Shown here: in pieces, positions 1 to 7,473 of the stretch
Position numbering within the stretch: position 1 is the stretch's first letter
Layout of the letters: each line of letters begins with the position of its first letter
Notes under the pieces: model-generated
Databases searched by the model: none
Told to the model about the DNA's origin: nothing
The model's input: the letters and a program-made list of their open reading frames with translations, nothing else
Assembly: GCA_949096025.1 (NCBI GenBank)
Contig: CARXKP010000033.1
Span: forward strand, 1-12,152
Length of the DNA: 12,152 nt
Reading direction: 5' to 3'
Origin: an uncultured Eubacteriales bacterium
GTDB taxonomy: Bacteria > Bacillota > Clostridia > Christensenellales > UBA1242
Position numbers and translations under genes: made by a program

Positions 1-2
1 AT

Positions 3-146
3 AAAAACATAATCAAGATAAATAGTGATGTTAAAGTTGAACTTTCACAATCTAAAATTTATAATAAGCTTATACTATTAAAAGATACGTTAAAAGGAGA
101 GGCAAAAAATGGAAAATATGGCAGAGCAGATTACAAGCCTTCTTGA
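3..146 (+). CDS. Possible 3' end of an upstream gene (partial)
   Basis: A reading frame is open from the left edge to a TGA at 144-146, giving about 47 codons. It overlaps the start of rel by 38 bases. The visible peptide includes VELSQSKIYNKL and is lysine-rich. In many clostridia recJ or apt lies just upstream of rel, and this segment reminds me loosely of a RecJ C-terminus, but that is memory and not a demonstrated match. The frame also contains the promoter and ribosome binding site of rel, so it could be a chance open frame. Its identity needs the sequence to the left. Confidence 0.35.
   Translation, partial: KNIIKINSDVKVELSQSKIYNKLILLKDTLKGEAKNGKYGRADYKPS
37..65 (+). promoter_or_regulatory. 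Sigma-A-type promoter for rel-hemZ
   Basis: TTGAAC (37-42) and TATAAT (60-65) are separated by 17 bases, close to the vegetative consensus. Transcription would start near 72, about 37 bases before the rel ATG. The ribosome binding site AAGGAG (94-99) sits nine bases before that ATG. The promoter lies inside the probable 3' end of the upstream gene, so rel can be expressed independently of it. No terminator is seen between this promoter and hemZ. Confidence 0.6.
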
Positions 147-2208
147 GAAGTCTTATACTTTTGATGAAAATGAAAATGGGATTATTAAAGAAATTTTTAG
201 CGGAAATATGAATTTCCCTAGAATCAAGTGTATTGCTGAACTTATTATTAATATGAAACTTGACAAAACATCAATGTTTGCTTTTTTGGTGTATCAATAT
301 TATAAAGTTGAACCTCAAAAAGCAGAGATATTACTAGAACGATTGACAAAAGAAGAACAAGAAATTGTTTATGATTTTAAGATGATAAAAGATTTAAACC
401 AACTAACTCCAAGCGAAGAAATTGAAGATATAAAAAGATTATTCCTTGTTATGGGGAAAGATTTAAGAGTTGTAATTATAAAACTTTTTGGAATTTTTTA
501 TGATATTTCTATATTAAATAATCCTTTAGACGATGCTCAAAAATCTTTTATTAAGCAGGTTAGAGATATTCACGTACCTTTATCGGAACGTTTGGGACTT
601 GATAAACTCAAGCAAATGCTTTATGACAATGTTATAAGACTTGAATATCCAGAGGAATATAATAGATTAAAAATTGCGGTAGAGAGTAAAGAAGAAGAAA
701 ATTCAAAACAACTAATGATTACTAAAGCAAAGTTGCAGGCTATTATTGATGATTTAAAAATTGATGGTCAAATTATGAGTAGAATTAAACATATTTCATC
801 AATATTTAATAAACTTCATAATAGAAATCTTGAATTAAGTCAGATTTATGACATACTTGCAATGAGAGTTATAGTAAATACAGTTGAAGAATGTTATGCT
901 GTGCTTGGTAGAATACACGGTATATACAAACCTATGCAAGGTAGAGTTAAGGATTATATTGCTAATCCAAAACCTAATGGATATCAATCTTTGCATACGA
1001 CTATAATTGTTGAAAATCAGCATCCGCTTGAGGTTCAGATAAGAACTGTTGAAATGAATAGAGAATCAGAATATGGAGTTTATTCACACTGGCTTTATAA
1101 AGAGAAAAAAACTAAACAAGATGCTTTTGATCAAAGAATGACTTGGTTTAGGCAGACTGTCGACAATGCTCAAAAAATGTCAAATGAAGATTTTATAGAA
1201 ACTTTAAAAAGCGACTTGTATGAAGGTATTTTAGTTGTTCAAACCCCTAAGGGAAGAGTTATGGAATTTCCACAAGGTTCAACTGTGATTGACTTTGCTT
1301 ATGCAATACACTCTGATATTGGAAATAAGTGCGTAGGTGCGAAGATTAATGGACAATTAAAACCATTTACTACTCCTTTACATAATGGAGATATTGTTGA
1401 AATTATCACAAATCCACATTCTAAAGGACCTTCAAGGGATTGGTTGAAAGTTATAAAAACTGCAAGTGCAAGAAGTAAGATAAAAGCATTTTTTAAGAAT
1501 GAACTTAAAGAAGAAAATATTAAACTTGGAAAAACAATGTTTAATCAAGCAATGCAAGATAAAGGTTATAATTCTTCACAACTTTTAACGGATAATTATC
1601 TTACTGAGATTCTTAAAAAATATAATATGGAAACCATAGATGAACTTTATGCTTCTATTGGTTCAGGTTCTCTAACTGCATCAGCATTACTAATGAGATT
1701 TGTTACTTTATATAAAAATGAAAATAAACAACTTCCAAAACTTGAGAGTGTGGTTCACTTGAAACGCAATAAAGATGGAGTTCTTGTTGATGGTGATAGT
1801 GGAATGCTTGTTAGGTTCGCTAGATGTTGTAGTCCTATTGAGGGTGATGATATTACAGGATATATTTCAAGAGGTCGAGGAGTTACTATTCATAGAAGTA
1901 ATTGTTTAAATTTAAATTATCTTGAAAAAGACAGATTGATAGACGCACAGTGGCAAAATAAAGAAGATGCAACTTTTACTGCAAATATAAAAGTTGTAGC
2001 AATTAAATCGGATAATAACATTGGTAGAATTACTAACTTGATTACGGGCTTAAAAATACCTATCAAGGGTTTTGATGCCAAAGATACCGGAGATACATTC
2101 TTGTGTACTTTAGTTGTTGATGTAAAAAACAAAGAAGAACTCAATAAAATTATAACTTCTATTAAGAATTTAAAGAATATTACAAATGTATACAGGAGTG
2201 AAAGATGA
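109..2208 (+). CDS. relA: RelA/SpoT-family (p)ppGpp synthetase with degenerate hydrolase domain
   Basis: This is a long RSH protein of 699 residues, slightly short for the family (about 720-740). It transfers pyrophosphate from ATP to GDP/GTP to make the stringent-response alarmone, normally on stalled ribosomes. Residues about 30-150 align with the HD hydrolase domain, but its motifs are lost: the HD..ED positions read YQ..KV (62-67), the first metal-binding His is Arg38, and the DRLHN positions read GIFYD (128-132). The synthetase domain (about 205-335) is intact: RIKH (225-228), Asp248, RVKD (279-282), the NGYQSLHT block with Tyr292, and EVQIRT with Glu308. RxKD is the motif of bifunctional enzymes, not of RelA-only EXDD enzymes. 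The TGS domain (about 372-433, His401), a Cys573-Cys574 zinc-finger-like region with HRSNC, and an ACT domain (about 623-699) follow. The start at 109 fits the Shine-Dalgarno; Met4 is an alternative. Confidence 0.95.
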   Translation: MENMAEQITSLLEKSYTFDENENGIIKEIFSGNMNFPRIKCIAELIINMKLDKTSMFAFLVYQYYKVEPQKAEILLERLTKEEQEIVYDFKMIKDLNQLTPSEEIEDIKRLFLVMGKDLRVVIIKLFGIFYDISILNNPLDDAQKSFIKQVRDIHVPLSERLGLDKLKQMLYDNVIRLEYPEEYNRLKIAVESKEEENSKQLMITKAKLQAIIDDLKIDGQIMSRIKHISSIFNKLHNRNLELSQIYDILAMRVIVNTVEECYAVLGRIHGIYKPMQGRVKDYIANPKPNGYQSLHTTIIVENQHPLEVQIRTVEMNRESEYGVYSHWLYKEKKTKQDAFDQRMTWFRQTVDNAQKMSNEDFIETLKSDLYEGILVVQTPKGRVMEFPQGSTVIDFAYAIHSDIGNKCVGAKINGQLKPFTTPLHNGDIVEIITNPHSKGPSRDWLKVIKTASARSKIKAFFKNELKEENIKLGKTMFNQAMQDKGYNSSQLLTDNYLTEILKKYNMETIDELYASIGSGSLTASALLMRFVTLYKNENKQLPKLESVVHLKRNKDGVLVDGDSGMLVRFARCCSPIEGDDITGYISRGRGVTIHRSNCLNLNYLEKDRLIDAQWQNKEDATFTANIKVVAIKSDNNIGRITNLITGLKIPIKGFDAKDTGDTFLCTLVVDVKNKEELNKIITSIKNLKNITNVYRSER

Positions 2209-3611
2209 TAATAAATACCAATGTAGAGGATTATTCTATTGAACTTTTTGATCTTGCAAAACTTTTTGGTATTGAAAAAAATCAAGATGAGATTGATCAT
2301 ATTGAAGCAGAAGAAGGAGATCTTATACACAATAAGTTTACTTTAAAAAGAGATGGAAGAGAAAAAGAATTTACTTTCGACTATTGTTTAGAAAAGTCTT
2401 TGTCACCGCTAAGAAAAAAGTCTTATAAAAAAAGAATGGTGAAAAACCAAATGTATAAAATTGTTTCTAAGGAATATGATATAGTTTTGCCTTGGGGTTC
2501 TTTAACTGGAGTAAGACCAACTAAATTTGCTAGGGATTTAGTTTCTTATGGTGAGGCAAAAGAACATATAATACCTGAAATTCTTTCACGAGATTATTAT
2601 CTTTCTAATCAAAAAGCAAGGCTTGTAGGACAAATTTTAAAAAATCAAAAGGGAATAATTAGAAATGATAACTTAGTTGATATCTATGTAAATATTCCAA
2701 TATGTCCTTCAAGATGCTTATATTGCTCTTTTATTTCGAGTGAGATTTCAAGAGTGAAGAATATTGTAGATGATTACATCTCTTGTCTTATTAAAGAAAT
2801 TGAAAGTATAAAAGAAATTATAGACAAAAAAGCCTATATTGTAAGAAATATTTATATTGGTGGTGGTACGCCATCGGTTTTATCGTCTGAACAGTTGGAT
2901 AGACTTTTGAGTAAATTGAAGTTTCCTGTGAATGAATTTACTGTAGAGTGTGGTAGACCCGATACCATAACTGCAGAAAAACTTGATGTTCTTAAAAAAC
3001 ACGGAGTGACTAGGCTTTCTATAAATCCTCAGACTTTTTGCGAGGCAACCCTTAAAAGAATAGGAAGAAAACAAAAAAATAGTCAAGTTCTTGAAGCCTA
3101 TACTTTGGCATTAGAACGTGATTTTGTAGTGAATATGGATATTATTGCAGGTCTTCCTGGAGAGAAACTAGGTGTATTTAAAAGGACAATTAATACTTTA
3201 CTAGAACTTGCACCTCATAATATCACAGTTCACACATTGTCAATAAAAAATGGGGCGATGCTTAGAGATCAGACAACTCTTGTTGATGATAAAGATGTGG
3301 ATAAGATGGTTGATTTTGCTGAAGTTGAACTTGGTAAAAATGGTTATAAACCCTATTACCTTTATAGACAAAAAAATCAATTAAAGGGACTTGAAAATGT
3401 TGGATACTATAGAGATGATTATCTTTGTGTATTTAATATTGAAAGTATGGAAGAAACTAATACTATTATTGGTATCGGTGCTGGAGCGATTAGTAAAAGA
3501 GTATTTAATCTTGAAAATAGAATAGAAAGACAAGCAAATGTTAAATTTATTGAGGATTATATTTCTAGAATTGATGAAATGATTGAAAAAAAGAGAGAAT
3601 TTTATAAATAA
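2205..3611 (+). CDS. hemZ: Oxygen-independent coproporphyrinogen dehydrogenase-like radical SAM protein HemZ
   Basis: This is a 468-residue member of the HemN/HemZ radical SAM family. Cys167, Cys171 and Cys174 (CPSRCLYC) form the 4Fe-4S cluster site, and GGGTPS (219-224) is the SAM-binding glycine motif. HemZ-specific features are the N-terminal LPWGSLTGVRPTK block (about 95-107) and the YLYRQKN...ENVGYY segment (386-402). Bacillus HemZ is assigned to anaerobic decarboxylation of coproporphyrinogen III. Many anaerobes without a full heme pathway also carry HemZ, and no other heme gene is visible here, so the true substrate is open. Its ATG overlaps the rel stop by four bases (ATGA) and has AGGAG six bases upstream, indicating translational coupling. 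It lacks its own promoter as far as I can see. The rel-hemZ neighbourhood is common in clostridia. Confidence 0.88.
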   Translation: MIINTNVEDYSIELFDLAKLFGIEKNQDEIDHIEAEEGDLIHNKFTLKRDGREKEFTFDYCLEKSLSPLRKKSYKKRMVKNQMYKIVSKEYDIVLPWGSLTGVRPTKFARDLVSYGEAKEHIIPEILSRDYYLSNQKARLVGQILKNQKGIIRNDNLVDIYVNIPICPSRCLYCSFISSEISRVKNIVDDYISCLIKEIESIKEIIDKKAYIVRNIYIGGGTPSVLSSEQLDRLLSKLKFPVNEFTVECGRPDTITAEKLDVLKKHGVTRLSINPQTFCEATLKRIGRKQKNSQVLEAYTLALERDFVVNMDIIAGLPGEKLGVFKRTINTLLELAPHNITVHTLSIKNGAMLRDQTTLVDDKDVDKMVDFAEVELGKNGYKPYYLYRQKNQLKGLENVGYYRDDYLCVFNIESMEETNTIIGIGAGAISKRVFNLENRIERQANVKFIEDYISRIDEMIEKKREFYK

Positions 3612-3640
3612 ACTTTAACATAAAAATTTATAAAAATCAC

Positions 3641-3669
3641 TAGACAAATAATTGTGTATATGTTATACT
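3641..3669 (+). promoter_or_regulatory. Extended -10 promoter for rpsO(-pnp)
   Basis: TAGACA (3641-3646) is followed after exactly 17 bases by TATACT (3664-3669), with TG at 3661-3662 forming an extended -10 element. Transcription would begin around 3675, giving an rpsO leader of about 85 bases. It lies just downstream of hemZ, separating the rel-hemZ and rpsO-pnp units. Confidence 0.7.
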
Positions 3670-3673
3670 TACT

Positions 3674-3759
3674 AAGTCGATTAACCTTATGGCGCAGTAA
3701 TTAGACACCTTCTGACTTCTTGCTTCGCTTAAGGAGAAAAATAAAAATAGGAGGAAAAT
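3674..3759 (+). promoter_or_regulatory. rpsO 5' leader, probable S15 autoregulatory RNA
   Basis: The leader carries competing pairings. CUUCUU (3716-3721) can pair with AAGGAG (3731-3736) around a CUUCG-containing loop. AAGUCG (3674-3679) can instead pair with UGACUU (3713-3718), although its first bases may lie at or before the transcription start. CCUUA (3685-3689) can pair with UAAGG (3730-3734), which together with the second pairing would make a pseudoknot. S15 is known to repress its own mRNA through structured leaders in several bacterial groups, including Firmicutes. The higher GC and dense pairing in an AT-rich gap suggest such a control element. The likely real Shine-Dalgarno is AGGAGG (3749-3754), five bases before the ATG. 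Confidence 0.55.
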
Positions 3760-4020
3760 ATGGAAAAGAAAGAAATTATTGAAAAATTTCAACTTTCTGA
3801 GAATGATACTGGTTCAGTTCAAGTTCAAGTTGCTCTTTTAACTGAAAGAATTAACCACTTAAATGAACATTTGAAATTAAACAAGAAAGATAATCATTCA
3901 CGCCGTGGACTTTTACAAATGGTTGGTAAGAGAAAAGGTTTCTTACTTTATCTTAAAGATAAAGATATTGAAGCATACAGAAAACTTATTAAAGAACTTG
4001 GCATTAGAGAGGTAAAATAA
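3760..4020 (+). CDS. rpsO: 30S ribosomal protein S15
   Basis: The 86-residue product is close to the usual 89 and carries the S15 core: DTGSVQVQVALLTERI (16-31), then a HLK...KKDNHSRRGLL segment. S15 binds the central domain of 16S rRNA early in 30S assembly, and the DHSRR-type region contacts the rRNA three-way junction. The gene has a strong AGGAGG ribosome binding site, its own extended -10 promoter and a structured leader suited to feedback by S15. It is followed by a hairpin and then pnp, the classic rpsO-pnp arrangement shared across many bacteria, linking ribosome assembly and mRNA decay. Confidence 0.98.
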   Translation: MEKKEIIEKFQLSENDTGSVQVQVALLTERINHLNEHLKLNKKDNHSRRGLLQMVGKRKGFLLYLKDKDIEAYRKLIKELGIREVK

Positions 4021-4029
4021 TTAAATAAT

Positions 4030-4058
4030 AGGGGGAGATTTTTATTGCTCCCTTTTTT
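4030..4058 (+). terminator. Intrinsic terminator/attenuator between rpsO and pnp
   Basis: GGGAG (4033-4037) pairs with CTCCC (4048-4052) around a 10-base loop. A/G-U pairs can extend the stem outward to 4030, and a run of six T follows at 4053-4058. The stem is short and pnp begins 29 bases later with no convincing promoter of its own, so this probably terminates only part of the transcription and sets the rpsO:pnp ratio. Confidence 0.65.
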
Positions 4059-4086
4059 AAGTAATTTTATAATTTAAGGAGATTTT

Positions 4087-6198
4087 ATGAAAGAAGACGC
4101 AAAAATTTATAATATTGAAATTGGAGGGAAAACTGTTTCTTTTGAAACTGGTAGACTTTGTGAACAGGCAAATGGTTCTTGTCTTGTAAGATGTGGTGAA
4201 ACTGTTGTAATGGTTAATGTTACTATGTCAAAAGAGCCAAGACCAGGAATTGATTTCTTCCCACTTTCTGTTGACTTTGAAGAAAAAATGTATTCTGTAG
4301 GGAAAATTCCTGGGGGATTTAAAAAGCGTGAGGGAAGACCTGCTGATAAGGCTATTTTAACTTCAAGGCTTATTGATAGGCCACTTAGACCTCTTTTCCC
4401 AAAAGGCTTTTATCACGATGTGTGTGTGGTTGCAACTGCACTTTCTGTAGATCCTGATGTTGCTCCAGAACCACTTGCTATGCTTGGCTCTAGTTTTGCT
4501 CTTTCTATTTCGGATATTCCTTTTATGGGACCAACAGGTTCTGTTCAAGTAGGGTATGTTGATGGTAAATTTATCATTAACCCAAATTCGGAAGAAAGAG
4601 AAAAATCATTAATGAGTCTTACTGTTTCAGGAACTGATGAGGCTGTTCTTATGGTTGAAGCAGGTGCAAAAGAAGTTTCTGAAGAAACTATGCTTGATGC
4701 TATAATGTTTGCTCACGAAGAAATAAAGAAAATAGTTGCTTTTCAAAGAAAAGTAAAAGAAGAAATAGGTAAGCCTTTATGTCAAAATCTTGTATATGAC
4801 ATCGTTCCAGATGAAATCAATGAAACTGTAAGAAAATATGCAGATGAAAAACTTGATTATGCTCTTGACACTTTTGATAGACAAGAAAGATCTGCTCGCC
4901 AAGAGGAAGTTGATAAAGATGTGAAAGAACATTTTGCTGAAATCTTCCCTGAAAGCGAGAAAATGATTGGACAAGTTTTATATAAAATGACAAAAGAAAA
5001 AGTAAGAGCAAAAATTCTTGATAAAGGAGTAAGACCTGACGGAAGAAAACTTACAGAAATAAGACCAATTTGGTGTGATACGGGGGTGCTTCCAAGAACT
5101 CACGGTAGTGCTATATTTACTCGTGGACAAACTCAAGTTCTTACAACATTGACTTTAGGTACTGTTTCAGATATGCAAAAACTTGAAGGAATTGACGATG
5201 AAGAAGTAAATCGCTATGTTCATCATTATAATATGCCTGCTTATGCTACAGGCGAAGCTAGAGGAATTAAGAGTCCAGGAAGAAGAGAAATTGGTCACGG
5301 TGCTTTAGCAGAAAGAGCATTAGAGCCTGTAATTCCTAATGAAGAGGAATTTCCTTATGCTCTTAGACTTGTTTCTGAAGTATTGTCTTCAAATGGTTCA
5401 TCTTCAATGGCATCTGTTTGTGGCTCAACATTGGCACTTATGGATGGTGGAGTTCCTATAAAGAGACCAGTTGCTGGTATTGCTATGGGACTTATTAAAG
5501 ATGAAACAACAAATAGGGTTGCTGTTTTATCTGATATTCAAGGACTTGAAGATTTCTTAGGGGATATGGACTTTAAGGTAACTGGTACAACTGAGGGTGT
5601 TACTGCTATTCAAATGGATATCAAAATTAAAGGAATTGATAAGCAAATTCTTACTACTGCTCTTAAACAGGCTAGAGAAGGAAGAATGTTTATAATGAAT
5701 AAACTTCTTGAAGAAATAAAAGAACCTAGAAAGGAACTTTCTAAGTATGCACCTAAGATTATTTCATTTACAATCAATCCAGACAAGATTAAAGATGTTA
5801 TTGGTTCTGGTGGAAAAATGATTAATAAAATCATTGATGAAACAGGCGTTAAGATTGATATTGATGATAATGGACTTGTATTCATTGCTTCTCAAGATAG
5901 TGAAATGTCAGAAAAGGCAAAGAGAATAATTTTAGGCATAGTTGAAGAAGTAGAAGTAGGCGATGTGTATGATGGTAAAGTTGTTCGTATAATGAATTTT
6001 GGTGCATTTGTTGAATTTGGTGGAAATAAAGAAGGAATGATTCATATTTCTAAACTTTCAAATAAGAGAGTTGAAAAAGTTGAAGATGTAGTCAAAATTG
6101 GTGATGAAGTTGAAATTGAAGTTATCAAGATTGATGAAAAAGGTAGAATTGACCTTAAGCGTATTGTTCCAAAGTCAGAAAAAGAAGTTAAAGAATAA
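4087..6198 (+). CDS. pnp: Polyribonucleotide nucleotidyltransferase (PNPase)
   Basis: The 703-residue protein is full length for the 3'-to-5' phosphorolytic exoribonuclease of mRNA decay. Domains in order are RNase PH-like 1 (about 10-145, with RPLRPLFPKGF at 98-108), an all-helical linker (about 240-315), RNase PH-like 2 (about 320-545, with FTRGQTQ at 344-350 and the GRREIGHGALAERAL block), KH (about 556-615, GSGGK at 573-577) and S1 (about 624-693). The catalytic acidic cluster is present in EDFLGDMDFK (Asp489, Asp493, Asp495, Lys497). The start has AAGGAG (4076-4081) five bases upstream. It follows rpsO behind a weak attenuator and ends before a strong hairpin. Nothing suggests loss of function; Ser in the KH GSGGK loop is a mild departure from the common GPGGK. 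Confidence 0.98.
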   Translation: MKEDAKIYNIEIGGKTVSFETGRLCEQANGSCLVRCGETVVMVNVTMSKEPRPGIDFFPLSVDFEEKMYSVGKIPGGFKKREGRPADKAILTSRLIDRPLRPLFPKGFYHDVCVVATALSVDPDVAPEPLAMLGSSFALSISDIPFMGPTGSVQVGYVDGKFIINPNSEEREKSLMSLTVSGTDEAVLMVEAGAKEVSEETMLDAIMFAHEEIKKIVAFQRKVKEEIGKPLCQNLVYDIVPDEINETVRKYADEKLDYALDTFDRQERSARQEEVDKDVKEHFAEIFPESEKMIGQVLYKMTKEKVRAKILDKGVRPDGRKLTEIRPIWCDTGVLPRTHGSAIFTRGQTQVLTTLTLGTVSDMQKLEGIDDEEVNRYVHHYNMPAYATGEARGIKSPGRREIGHGALAERALEPVIPNEEEFPYALRLVSEVLSSNGSSSMASVCGSTLALMDGGVPIKRPVAGIAMGLIKDETTNRVAVLSDIQGLEDFLGDMDFKVTGTTEGVTAIQMDIKIKGIDKQILTTALKQAREGRMFIMNKLLEEIKEPRKELSKYAPKIISFTINPDKIKDVIGSGGKMINKIIDETGVKIDIDDNGLVFIASQDSEMSEKAKRIILGIVEEVEVGDVYDGKVVRIMNFGAFVEFGGNKEGMIHISKLSNKRVEKVEDVVKIGDEVEIEVIKIDEKGRIDLKRIVPKSEKEVKE

Positions 6199-6213
6199 AA
6201 TAAATTATATAAA

Positions 6214-6262
6214 GGGAGCTATTATGTATTTATTATGAAATAATAACATAATAGCCTTTTTT
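6214..6262 (+). terminator. Long hairpin terminator after pnp
   Basis: CTATTATG (6219-6226) pairs perfectly with CATAATAG (6247-6254), extended by G6218-C6255. A second nested stem TTATTAT (6230-6236) with ATAATAA (6240-6246) closes a GAA loop. Six T follow at 6257-6262. It lies in the convergent gap between pnp and the minus-strand desulfurase gene. Read on the minus strand the stem is followed only by a broken T run, so it serves mainly pnp but may slow transcription from both sides. Confidence 0.8.
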
Positions 6263-6267
6263 ATAAG

Positions 6268-7404
6268 TTATTTTAGATGCTTTTTGATTTGCTTTACTGC
6301 ATAAATGAGTCTTTGAATTTCAGAAAATGTATTGAAGTAAGAAATCGAAACCCTAACAGCTCCTTGAGATAAGGTTCCAAGAGCTTTATGTTTTATTGGA
6401 GCACAATGATAGCCACCTCTTACGCAGATATCATATTTTTCATTTAAAATGCTTGCCACTTCTCCAGAATCTAAATCGCCTATATTAAATGCAATGACTC
6501 CAAAAGAATTTTCTGGTTCTGTATAACATTTAATACCTATTTTTTCTAATTCAAAATTTAAATAGGTAGTTAAATCATCCAATTTATTTCTTATTTCATT
6601 AAAATTTTTTTCTACAAAATCTATACCTGCTCCTAGCCCCATTATTAATGGTGTAGAAATAGTTCCGCTTTCTAATTTTTCTGGAAATGATTCTGGTTGA
6701 ATTAACTCTAAAGAATTTGTTCCTGTACCTCCAAATGTTATGGGATTTGGTTTATATTTATCATTCATTATTAGGCATCCTATACTTTGAGGAGCATAGA
6801 AACCTTTATGACCAGCAATTGTAAGAAAGTCTATATTACTTTTTTGTATATCAATCTTGAAATGACCACAACTTTGTGCTCCGTCAACAAGAAAAATTAA
6901 GTTGTTATTTTTGCAATAATTTCCTATAGCATCTATATCGCATATAGAACCATTAACATTTGATATATGATTGCAAATAACCATATATGTATTATGCCTT
7001 AATTCTTTCTTTATATCGTCTAAAGTAATGCCGTGTGGATTTTGTTGATAGGCTATTGAGTATTCTATTAAGCCTAATTGTTTAAGGTGCTCAAGAGGAC
7101 GGAGAACAGAATTATGTTCATTTTCAGTGCATAATATATGACCGCCTTCTTTAACATTTCCTAATATTGCAATATTTAACGCGTTAGTACAATTATTTGT
7201 AAATATAACATTTTGAGAGGTTGGTGTATTAAAATGATTTGCAACTTGTTCTCTTATTTCTTCAACTTTCATTGCGGATTTAATACTTGCTTTATGTCCG
7301 CTTCTACCTGGATTTGCTGAAAAATATAGCAAACTGTCATTAACAGCTTTAATAACTTCTTTTGGTTTAATAAATGTAGATGCACTATTATCTAAATAGA
7401 TCAT
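6268..7404 (-). CDS. Cysteine desulfurase-family aminotransferase class V protein
   Basis: This 378-residue PLP enzyme of the NifS/SufS fold resembles the compact EF2568-like subfamily rather than housekeeping IscS or SufS. Visible features are YLDNSAST near the N-terminus, NPGRSGH (31-37), TNNCTNALN (69-77), EHNSV with His97, DGAQSCGH (174-181) with Asp174 and Gln177, the PLP lysine Lys200 in AGHKGFY, GGTGTNS (225-231), and the sulfur-accepting Cys334 in RGGYHCAP. The final GAVRVSISYFNT block is also typical. The family removes sulfur from cysteine, or selenium from selenocysteine. This subfamily is often found beside selD, yedF or DUF3343 genes, and a DUF3343 gene is divergent here. No scaffold (IscU/SufU) gene is visible. 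The minus-strand start has a modest GGA-rich ribosome binding site about 10 bases upstream. Exact substrate and acceptor are inference. Confidence 0.87.
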   Translation of the reverse strand: MIYLDNSASTFIKPKEVIKAVNDSLLYFSANPGRSGHKASIKSAMKVEEIREQVANHFNTPTSQNVIFTNNCTNALNIAILGNVKEGGHILCTENEHNSVLRPLEHLKQLGLIEYSIAYQQNPHGITLDDIKKELRHNTYMVICNHISNVNGSICDIDAIGNYCKNNNLIFLVDGAQSCGHFKIDIQKSNIDFLTIAGHKGFYAPQSIGCLIMNDKYKPNPITFGGTGTNSLELIQPESFPEKLESGTISTPLIMGLGAGIDFVEKNFNEIRNKLDDLTTYLNFELEKIGIKCYTEPENSFGVIAFNIGDLDSGEVASILNEKYDICVRGGYHCAPIKHKALGTLSQGAVRVSISYFNTFSEIQRLIYAVKQIKKHLK

Positions 7405-7422
7405 TGGTAAACTTTCCTTTAT

Positions 7423-7442
7423 AATTACAATATAGTGTAATT
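7423..7442. promoter_or_regulatory. 20-bp palindrome in divergent intergenic region (putative operator)
   Basis: AATTACA (7423-7429) and TGTAATT (7436-7442) are perfect inverted 7-base arms around a 6-base spacer. The palindrome lies between the divergent desulfurase and DUF3343 starts. It overlaps the -10 (TACAAT, 7426-7431) of a weak plus-strand promoter candidate whose -35 would be TTGGTA (7404-7409, 16-base spacer). A dimeric repressor binding here could control one or both genes. I cannot assign a regulator family. Confidence 0.4.
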
Positions 7443-7473
7443 GAGGGAAATTTGTGCAGGAAAGGGAGGAATT

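Noticed and set aside
109..2208. TGA recoding (mollicute code) given the low GC
   Set aside because: rel and the DUF3343 gene end at TGA at their expected lengths, and the genes contain no internal in-frame TGA.
4045..4073. Promoter-like TTGCTC-N17-TATAAT just before pnp
   Set aside because: The start point would fall at about 4080, inside the pnp Shine-Dalgarno, and the -35 lies in the attenuator stem. It would give an mRNA without a usable ribosome binding site.
4363..5011. Antisense open frames within pnp, and similar ones inside rel, hemZ and nth
   Set aside because: They are composition-driven shadows of strong coding genes, with no ribosome binding sites or recognisable domains.
7424..7441. 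NrdR-box reading of the palindrome (ACACTATATTGT on the minus strand)
   Set aside because: It is a single copy, the arm spacing does not fit well, and no ribonucleotide reductase gene is nearby.
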